Of a stretch of 40,611 nt of DNA, positions 26,459-32,530 are shown piece by piece. Where the stretch lies: NCBI RefSeq assembly GCF_012641465.1, contig NZ_JABAIK010000027.1:1-40611 (forward strand), given 5' to 3'. Each line of letters opens with the position of its first letter. The stretch's first letter is position 1. The position numbers and the translations under genes were made by a program. The stretch comes from Vibrio agarilyticus. Its GTDB lineage: Bacteria; Pseudomonadota; Gammaproteobacteria; Enterobacterales; Vibrionaceae. The notes under the pieces were generated by a model that worked only from the letters and a program-made list of their open reading frames with translations, did not search any database and had not been told where the DNA came from.

Positions 26459-27424
26459 CTAGCGCAGCGCTTGCTGTTTATTCCACGACAACCACTTTTG
26501 CAGTTGCAGCATTCCTTTATCCAGCATTAAGCCGATAAAGCCTATCGCGATCACGGCCACCATAATGCGACCCAATGAGGCCGAGCTGCCGTTTTGGAAT
26601 TCATCCCAAACGAACTTACCCAAACCTGGGTTTTGCGCCAGCATCTCTGCGGCGATGAGCACCATCCAAGCGATGCCAAGTGACAGACGTAATCCGGTAA
26701 AGATCATTGGGATCGCAGAGGGCAGTACGATAGTACGAATGTGCTGCCACCATGAAAGCTGCAATACTTTACTCACATTAATCAGATCCTTATCTACGCT
26801 GGTCACGCCAACCGCAGTATTGATGAGCGTCGGCCACAAGCTGCACAGCGCAACCGTAATGAGCGAGTTAATAAACGATTTGGCAAACAAAGGATCATCA
26901 CTGATGTAAGTGGCACTCACCACCATGGTGACAATCGGTAACCATGCCAAAGGCGAAACCGGTTTTAACAGTTGAATGATCGGGTTAAAGGCTTGATACA
27001 AACCTTGATTGAGACCAAGCACAATGCCAAGCGGTATCGCAATAACAGTGGCGAGAAGAAACCCCGCCGCCACGGTAATAAGGCTGGTGCCGATTTGGTC
27101 AAAAAAGGTCGGCTTGCCGGTGTAAGGGCGAATTTTAACTTTTGCGTCAGGGTTTTTAGCCAGCTTGGCCGCATTGCGTTTCTCTTGACGCTCAATAAAC
27201 GCTTGCTCTTTTTCACGCTCTTGCCAATGGTCTTTCACCAAATTGGTTAATTGCTCAAATGTCTGAGAAGGACCTGGCAATGCGCCGAGTGAGGTGTTGA
27301 CCTCTTTGGCGGCAAGATGCCAAATGCTTAAAAAAATCACCAAGCCGATGAGCGGTAACAGCACCAGCCGACTTCGGTTTACCACCTGCTTTGCAGGAAA
27401 AAGAGAAATGACATTACTACGCAT
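26459..27424 (-). CDS. nrtB: nitrate ABC transporter permease NrtB
   Basis: The 321-residue inner-membrane permease has about six hydrophobic helices and the EAA loop SAIPMIFTGLRLSLGIAWMVLIAAEM typical of the nitrate/sulfonate/bicarbonate group. A charged, lysine-rich stretch of about 45 residues follows the first helix (LVKDHWQEREKEQAFIERQE onward), as in other NrtB proteins. ATG 27424 has AGGAG at good spacing; a start at 27457 would add 11 unsupported residues. It is separated from nrtA by about 300 bp that contain an ERIC element. Confidence 0.93.
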   Translation of the reverse strand: MRSNVISLFPAKQVVNRSRLVLLPLIGLVIFLSIWHLAAKEVNTSLGALPGPSQTFEQLTNLVKDHWQEREKEQAFIERQEKRNAAKLAKNPDAKVKIRPYTGKPTFFDQIGTSLITVAAGFLLATVIAIPLGIVLGLNQGLYQAFNPIIQLLKPVSPLAWLPIVTMVVSATYISDDPLFAKSFINSLITVALCSLWPTLINTAVGVTSVDKDLINVSKVLQLSWWQHIRTIVLPSAIPMIFTGLRLSLGIAWMVLIAAEMLAQNPGLGKFVWDEFQNGSSASLGRIMVAVIAIGFIGLMLDKGMLQLQKWLSWNKQQALR

Positions 27425-27561
27425 ACGCACTCCTTGGTGTGACATTGCGTCCCACAACGTTACCCATTCGAATTGAAGGGCTTGGGTTCGTGGAATGCCT
27501 TATGGCGACGCATCGCCGCCAAAGGCTTATACCTGCTCATTGGTGCTAACGCGCCAAGAGC

Positions 27562-27701
27562 CATGCCTAAACGACTTGGTGATGCAGCTCGGTGACAAAC
27601 GAACAACGCCTCTGAGCACTTCATGAACATAGATACACTATGTGGTGAAGTTTGTGAGTGCCAGGCAACACAGCTGCAACGTCAAGTAGAAAGGGGTTAT
27701 T
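27562..27701. repeat. ERIC-family repeat, longer insertion variant
   Basis: The 140-bp element has ERIC ends (CATGCCTAAACGACTTGG and GTCAAGTAGAAAGGGGTTAT) and the ERIC core, but carries extra bases on one side of the central palindrome (GAGCACTTCATGAACATAGAT). The same extra motif appears in the split copy at 1388-1792. It lies between nrtA and nrtB, inside the operon. The rest of 27425-27561 shows nothing notable. Confidence 0.75.
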
Positions 27702-27727
27702 ATTATTTACGGGCTGATATGGCTTGC

Positions 27728-29092
27728 TTACACCTTATCGTCGCCCTTCAAACCGATATTGAACTTCTCGAGGTATTTATTCGGCTCACGACCGTCATAC
27801 ACGATGTTGTCGATAAAGTGCGTTTGCGGCGCGCGGAAACCATCTTCTTCGGCAAAGTCAGGGAACTGCTTGGCTTCAAAGAGACCATCCTCAATCAGCG
27901 CTTCCGCCGCTTGTTGATAGATATCAGGTCGATACACTTCTTTGGCGATATTCATATACCAATCGTCGGTTTGTGGCGCTGCAATCTGGCCCCAACGGCG
28001 CATTTGAGTTAAGTACCAAATAGCATCGCTGTAGTAAGGGTACGTGGCGTTGTGACGAAAAAAGACATTGAAATCGGGCACGTCACGTTTGTCGCCTTTT
28101 TCGTACTCAAAGGTTCCCGTCATTGAGTTCGCAATCACTTCCGCATCGGCGCCAACATACTCACTTTTTGATAGCAGCTTCACCGCTTCCATACGGTTTG
28201 CGTTGTTGTTTTCATCCAACCAGTGTGCGGCACGGATCAGCGCTTTGACGACGCGAATGTGGGTATTGGGGTACTTTTCAGCCCACGTTTTTGACACGCC
28301 AAACACTTTTTCTGGGTTGTTTTTCCAAATCTCATAATCAGTCACAACCGGCGCACCAATGCCTTTGAATACCGCTTGTTGATTCCACGGTTCACCGACG
28401 CAGTAACCTTTAATGGTTCCAGCTTCCATTGTCGCTGGCATTTGTGGCGGTGGTGTCACGCTCAGTAATACATCGGCGTTAATTTGACCGCTGTTATCGC
28501 CTGACTCTGGCGCGTAATAGCCGGGGTGAATGCCACCAGCCGCCAGCCAGTAGCGCAATTCATAATTGTGAGTGGAAACGGGAAACACCATTCCCATGTT
28601 GAATGGTTTACCTTGATCCAAATACCCTTCCACCACGGGTTTTAGCGCATCGGCTTTAATTGGGTGAACCGGTTTACCGTCAGCTTGCTTAGGAATGTGT
28701 GGCTTCATCTGCTCCCAAGTATCGTTTGAGACAGTGATAGCGTTGCCGTTCAAATCCATGCTAAACGCGGTGATCACCTCTGCTTGCGTGCCAATTCCGA
28801 TGGTTGCCCCCAAAGGTTGGCCTGAAAGCATGTGCGCGCCATCGAGCTCACCATCAATCACGCGGTCAAGCAACACTTTCCAGTTTGCTTGTGCTTCTAA
28901 GGTGACGTACAGCCCCTCATCTTCAAAAAATCCTTTCTCGTAAGCGACCGCAAGCGGCGCCATATCGGTTAACTTAATAAAGCCAAACTTCAGATCTTCA
29001 ATCTCTGGCTCACCCAGCTCGGCACGGGCACTGCCCGTGGCTAACGCAACTAACGACACCACTGAAAGGGTTCGCATCCAATTCCAATTCAT
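27728..29092 (-). CDS. nrtA: nitrate-binding periplasmic protein NrtA
   Basis: The 454-residue protein is a periplasmic binding protein of the NrtA/CmpA family. The signal peptide [20 protein letters not shown] (cleaved after ARA) is followed by [28 protein letters not shown], the standard NrtA start. Characteristic segments include [42 protein letters not shown] and [18 protein letters not shown]. The signal peptide marks it as a transporter subunit rather than the cytosolic sensor NasS, which has the same fold. GGGAG precedes the ATG. It is the first gene after an antitermination leader and a sigma-54 promoter. Confidence 0.95.
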   Translation of the reverse strand: MNWNWMRTLSVVSLVALATGSARAELGEPEIEDLKFGFIKLTDMAPLAVAYEKGFFEDEGLYVTLEAQANWKVLLDRVIDGELDGAHMLSGQPLGATIGIGTQAEVITAFSMDLNGNAITVSNDTWEQMKPHIPKQADGKPVHPIKADALKPVVEGYLDQGKPFNMGMVFPVSTHNYELRYWLAAGGIHPGYYAPESGDNSGQINADVLLSVTPPPQMPATMEAGTIKGYCVGEPWNQQAVFKGIGAPVVTDYEIWKNNPEKVFGVSKTWAEKYPNTHIRVVKALIRAAHWLDENNNANRMEAVKLLSKSEYVGADAEVIANSMTGTFEYEKGDKRDVPDFNVFFRHNATYPYYSDAIWYLTQMRRWGQIAAPQTDDWYMNIAKEVYRPDIYQQAAEALIEDGLFEAKQFPDFAEEDGFRAPQTHFIDNIVYDGREPNKYLEKFNIGLKGDDKV

Positions 29093-29106
29093 TGGTTTAC
29101 TCCCAT

Positions 29107-29144
29107 AAAAAAAGCGCTACAACTCCAAAAGGAGAAGCAGCGCC
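29107..29144 (-). terminator. leader terminator ahead of nrtA
   Basis: On the minus strand the stem GCGCTGCTTCTCC pairs with GGAGTTGTAGCGC (two T-T mismatches and one G-T) around TTTT, followed by seven T. It stands only about 15 bp before the nrtA start, so it would block the operon unless overcome. Its 5' arm overlaps hairpin P2 of the ANTAR target. Confidence 0.88.
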
Positions 29145-29178
29145 GTTGCTGATAATGTCATAACCCTCGTTGGTCATG
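29138..29178 (-). promoter_or_regulatory. ANTAR-type RNA target (two hexaloop hairpins, NasT-responsive leader)
   Basis: Two short hairpins occur in the transcript. P1 (29159-29178) has a 7-bp stem CATGACC/GGTTATG and loop AACGAG. P2 (29138-29151) has a 4-bp stem CAGC/GCTG and loop AACGGC. Both loops have six bases with A at position 1 and G at position 4, as known for ANTAR targets. P2 overlaps the terminator arm, so binding to both hairpins would prevent terminator formation. The regulator gene nasT is directly upstream. Confidence 0.85.
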
Positions 29179-29260
29179 TCACTAAGCCATGTATGAAAAT
29201 TCCACTAACCAAGCAACCACAAGAGAATGTAAACAACTCATGGTGACTCACTTTAAATAT

Positions 29261-29277
29261 TGCAATGCGTGTGCCAA
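29261..29277 (-). promoter_or_regulatory. sigma-54 promoter for nrtA operon
   Basis: Minus-strand TTGGCACACGCATTGCA matches the sigma-54 consensus in both boxes (TTGGCAC and TTGCA) with correct spacing. Transcription would begin near 29250 and pass through both ANTAR hairpins. The wider gap 29093-29403 contains only these regulatory signals. Confidence 0.88.
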
Positions 29278-29360
29278 CTTAATCAAATCGATAAAAATCA
29301 GCCACTTACAATAAAAACACTCGTAATTCGCCTCTTATATTCCATTATCTGACTCATCAT

Positions 29361-29377
29361 TGCGACTTGTTAGTGCA
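29361..29377. promoter_or_regulatory. NtrC-like enhancer site upstream of nrtA
   Basis: Minus-strand TGCACTAACAAGTCGCA matches TGCACTAAAATGGTGCA at 13 of 17 positions. It is about 85-100 bp upstream of the sigma-54 promoter, and another GGTGC half-site is adjacent. Confidence 0.5.
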
Positions 29378-29403
29378 ACACGCACCAAATCGGTGGCTTG
29401 GCG

Positions 29404-30015
29404 TTAAACCAATACCTCACACGTCGTGATCACATTTTGCGCCACTTGCGCTAATGACTGGCTCGATTGCATCGCCGATTTACGCAAAGCGTGATAAGCC
29501 TCTTCTTCACTGACTTGATGAATCTTAACCAGTAAACCCTTGGCTTTTTCCACCACTTTACGCTCTTCAATTTTGTCGGTTAATTGCGCAATTTCGTGCT
29601 CCATTGCCATGAAGCTGGCGCGCAGACGCTTTGCATTGTCAAGCCAAGGTAGCAAATCAAAATCGCTGTCAGCGGGCAAAATGACGTAATCCATTTTTTC
29701 ACACAAGCGATTGATATCATTAGATGAAAGCTGTTTTAACACCAGCAGTAAAGGAACGGATTTTTGTCGACAAAATTCAATGATGAGCCGCAGTTCCGCG
29801 CAGGGCTGTTGCCAACTGACAACCACAGAGGCGTTCGACTCTCGCTCAAGAAGGCGCTCAAATTGAGACAAACGGCAGCCGACAATATTGTCGCAGCCTT
29901 GGCTTAATAAGCCGGATAAACGAGCTTGTTCTGCCAGTGTATCGCAGCAAACGATGATTGGCGTTTGCGCGGTTGTCTGAGATAAAAATGAAGCGGATTG
30001 AGAGGAAACTGTCAT
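29404..30015 (-). CDS. nasT: NasT-type ANTAR transcription antiterminator
   Basis: The 203-residue protein has an N-terminal receiver-like domain (IIVCCDTLAEQARLSGLLSQ onward) and a C-terminal ANTAR RNA-binding domain (about 135-200). The latter has the recognisable KIEERKVVEKAKGLLVKIHQ and SEEEAYHALRKSAMQSSQSL. NasT binds two-hairpin leaders to prevent termination of nitrate assimilation operons; such a leader follows directly in front of nrtA. In characterised systems NasT is held inactive by the nitrate sensor NasS; no NasS gene is in this window. The upstream region has a sigma-54-like site and an FNR-like palindrome. Confidence 0.9.
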   Translation of the reverse strand: MTVSSQSASFLSQTTAQTPIIVCCDTLAEQARLSGLLSQGCDNIVGCRLSQFERLLERESNASVVVSWQQPCAELRLIIEFCRQKSVPLLLVLKQLSSNDINRLCEKMDYVILPADSDFDLLPWLDNAKRLRASFMAMEHEIAQLTDKIEERKVVEKAKGLLVKIHQVSEEEAYHALRKSAMQSSQSLAQVAQNVITTCEVLV

Positions 30016-30040
30016 ACGAACACCTTGGAATTAACGTCGT

Positions 30041-30054
30041 TTGATCTAGATCAA
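30041..30054. promoter_or_regulatory. FNR/CRP-family palindrome upstream of nasT
   Basis: TTGATCTAGATCAA is a perfect match to the FNR site TTGAT-N4-ATCAA and extends one more base on each side. It lies 26 bp before the nasT start and immediately downstream of a sigma-54-like site, a place where a bound protein would repress rather than activate. It may equally serve another CRP/FNR-family regulator. Confidence 0.55.
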
Positions 30055-30070
30055 ACAAGATCTGTGCCAA
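30054..30070 (-). promoter_or_regulatory. possible sigma-54 promoter for nasT
   Basis: Minus-strand TTGGCACAGATCTTGTT has a perfect -24 box at correct spacing, but the -12 box is TTGTT rather than TTGCA. The predicted start would be about 27 bases before nasT. Confidence 0.45.
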
Positions 30071-30113
30071 GGCATTTTGAATGAGGTGAGTGAGAGTCTC
30101 AGCTCTCACTCAA

Positions 30114-30395
30114 TATACCCAAGTGACCTCAAGATGCTGGATTCAGAGCCGGCTCACTGAGCTGAGAGCAAGGCAAACAACGCAGCGAAATAGCGAGCCT
30201 ATTTTCAAGTTGTTTAACGCACTTTCGTTACAACAAAAAGCGGTTCAGTGATTGGCTCCCAAGGGGCGAGCTGCCTTGGCTCATCAGCTTTGTTGACGAT
30301 TTTCGATTGAGAACCACTCAATCTTCAAATCCTCGCCTCACTGACAAACCAAGTCATTCTCGCTGAACCATGCATCTTGAGGTTACTTGGGTATA
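30114..30395. mobile_element. MITE-like element, full copy 2 (282 bp)
   Basis: Near-perfect terminal inverted repeats of about 24 bp (TATACCCAAGTGACCTC... / ...GAGGTTACTTGGGTATA) bound a non-coding body close to that of the copy at 1474. One segment (after TTCAAGTTGTTTAAC) is 14 bp longer and different. It lies between trpD2-like and nasT, six bases past the stop of the former. Confidence 0.8.
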
Positions 30396-30400
30396 AAGCG

Positions 30401-31429
30401 TTAATGACGAAATGCACTCGCGCATAAATGCGAACGCCTACTCGGATGAAGTGGTGCGTGCGGCCGTACGTGGATTTCTCGGTCATCACAGTACGTTTGC
30501 CAGTAACTCAGTGCTTTTGCTCTTGCCGCAGTGCGATCTTGCAATTGCGCAAATAACGCCACACTCATGGTTTCAATCACCGTATTCGCCATTTGCTGTA
30601 TCACGCTTGGTGCGGTATCAAGCGGGCAGCGCCCGGGAACGGGTAGATCATCCAATTGCAATTCTTGCCAATAATGGGAAGTGACGCCCGAGTCTTGACT
30701 GACCCAAACCGTTTGACTCACTTTAGGATTGTATTCACTCTCGCCTGATTGACCTTTAAAAGAGACCACCGCGTGTTGCGTTTGCCCTACCCAATGTTCA
30801 ACCTCCGCATGCAGCTGCTGAAAACCGGGGTGAAAACTGCCACGCACGCCCGTCAATGCACGCGCGGGATTTAACGCCCGCACCACAGTATTGATTGGGG
30901 TGCGCAAACCATAACGCTGCTGCCAACCCAGCATGGTTTTTGCCTGCGGCGCAAATACCTCTAATGGCAAATAGGCAATGTGGTATTTGTCTAATAAACG
31001 TTGCGCATCACAAAGAGTGTGCGCTTGAGCAATACCCAGTTTAACCAGCACATTCTCAGCGTGAATCCGATCTGATTGCGGGTTGTGGTAACCGTGCAGT
31101 AGCACCTTATGCCCATTATCCGCCAAAATTTTTGCCGCTAACACGTGCCAAGGCTCACCTGCTTGTGGACGTTTGCCCGCGTAACAAGGCCAATCAATTT
31201 CCGCGTCTAATGGCGTGACTTGTTGCTGAAATGCTTTAACAAACCCTGCAATTTCTTGGGGCGTTTCGTTATTGACTCGAATCAGCATCATCAACATCGC
31301 CATTTGATCGTCGTCGATGTCACCGGCCAAATATTCGGTCATCACTTGATACGCTTGTTCAAAACTGAGTGATTGACGGCCGCGCTCACCACGACCCACG
31401 GTTTTAATACACGAAATAATTGTACTCAT
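30401..31429 (-). CDS. TrpD2/YbiB-like glycosyltransferase-fold protein
   Basis: The 342-residue protein has the anthranilate phosphoribosyltransferase fold of the TrpD2/YbiB family. The N-terminal helical part is LSFEQAYQVMTEYLAGDIDD, and the second half includes ALTGVRGSFHPGFQQLHAEV and QSGESEYNPKVSQTV. E. coli YbiB is reported to bind nucleic acid and not to act in tryptophan synthesis. Family members recur beside assimilatory nitrate reductase genes, but the role is unknown. The ATG (31427-31429) overlaps the SUMT stop as ATGA, so it belongs to the nasA operon. A TTG two codons upstream is not needed. Confidence 0.85.
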   Translation of the reverse strand: MSTIISCIKTVGRGERGRQSLSFEQAYQVMTEYLAGDIDDDQMAMLMMLIRVNNETPQEIAGFVKAFQQQVTPLDAEIDWPCYAGKRPQAGEPWHVLAAKILADNGHKVLLHGYHNPQSDRIHAENVLVKLGIAQAHTLCDAQRLLDKYHIAYLPLEVFAPQAKTMLGWQQRYGLRTPINTVVRALNPARALTGVRGSFHPGFQQLHAEVEHWVGQTQHAVVSFKGQSGESEYNPKVSQTVWVSQDSGVTSHYWQELQLDDLPVPGRCPLDTAPSVIQQMANTVIETMSVALFAQLQDRTAARAKALSYWQTYCDDREIHVRPHAPLHPSRRSHLCASAFRH

Positions 31430-32526
31430 ACGCAATCCTTCTGCTCCATTGCCATTTCATGGACTCGACACAACTGATCGCGTAACCGTACCACTTCCCC
31501 CATGATCATCAGTGCCGGGCTTATTCCTTTTAACCGAGTGGCAAGTGTCATCAACTGATCCAATGTTGTCACATGCACTTGCTGCTGCGCGCTGCAGCCG
31601 TGAGTAATGATGGCGACCGGAAAATCCTGCGCTAACCCGGCGTTTATCAATCCTTCTTGAATGCTGTGTGCTTTTTCAAGTCCCATATAAAAGACCAGAG
31701 TCTGCCCGCTTTGCATCAACTGGCTCCAAGCGTCAAACGCTCCTGTCACCACTTGACCGGTGACAAAGGTAACACTGCGCGATAAACCGCGATGCGTCAG
31801 AGGGATGGCGCTGCTTGCGGCGCAGCCAATTGCGGCTGTGATCCCTGGAATCACCTCATAACGCAGACCCGCCTCTACCAAAGCGAGCGCCTCTTCACCA
31901 CCACGCCCAAAGACAAAAGGATCGCCCCCTTTCAAGCGCACCACGCGCTTGCCTTGCTGAGCCAAGCTGACCAAAAGATCCCCAATCTCTTGCTGGCCAA
32001 TGCTGACTTCACCACAACGTTTTCCCACATAGACCCATTCGCACTGATCTGGGGAGAGGGTTAAGATCTCGCGATTGACTAAACGATCGTACAGCAGCAC
32101 ATCCGCTTGCATGATCGCTTTCACCGCTTTCATCGTCAGTAACTCAGGATCATGTGGCCCGGCGCCAACGATCGAAACGAACCCCGTACGATCCGAGCCA
32201 AAACGCCCATCAAAGGCCTCGCCGCCGGGCGATCTTTTTTCCCTGTTATCGCCTTCGACACGCCCCAAAGCGCCGACTTTTTCAACTTGCGCTAAGTGCG
32301 CTGAGAACTGTGACCGGCGGTGACTCACGTCATTTTTCACCTGAGAAAAAGCCGTTGGTTTCGCCGTGTTCTGCGCCTCAGATTGAGGCCAGATATTATC
32401 AAACCACGCCTGCTCGCTCATACGTGCATCCGTATCAAATAGCGCTGTTGCATTGGCTGAGTGAGACTCTTTTGATTCATCCATAACGCCTTGCTTAGCA
32501 AAGAGTTGTCGATAAGTAACGTCCAT
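31426..32526 (-). CDS. cobA: uroporphyrinogen-III C-methyltransferase (SUMT) with N-terminal extension
   Basis: SUMT converts uroporphyrinogen III to precorrin-2, the siroheme precursor required by NirB. Of 366 residues, about 114-366 are the tetrapyrrole methylase domain: SIVGAGPHDPELLTMKAVKA, LYDRLV, RVVRLKGGDPFVFGRGGEE, VIPGITAAIGCAAS and PLTHRGLSRSVTFVTG. The first 113 residues are poorly conserved, polar and probably disordered, without the CysG oxidase/ferrochelatase domain. The start at ATG 32526 has AAGGA upstream. It lies 4 bp after nasA, in the same operon. A second enzyme would be needed to finish siroheme. Confidence 0.93.
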   Translation of the reverse strand: MDVTYRQLFAKQGVMDESKESHSANATALFDTDARMSEQAWFDNIWPQSEAQNTAKPTAFSQVKNDVSHRRSQFSAHLAQVEKVGALGRVEGDNREKRSPGGEAFDGRFGSDRTGFVSIVGAGPHDPELLTMKAVKAIMQADVLLYDRLVNREILTLSPDQCEWVYVGKRCGEVSIGQQEIGDLLVSLAQQGKRVVRLKGGDPFVFGRGGEEALALVEAGLRYEVIPGITAAIGCAASSAIPLTHRGLSRSVTFVTGQVVTGAFDAWSQLMQSGQTLVFYMGLEKAHSIQEGLINAGLAQDFPVAIITHGCSAQQQVHVTTLDQLMTLATRLKGISPALMIMGEVVRLRDQLCRVHEMAMEQKDCV

Positions 32527-32530
32527 GATC

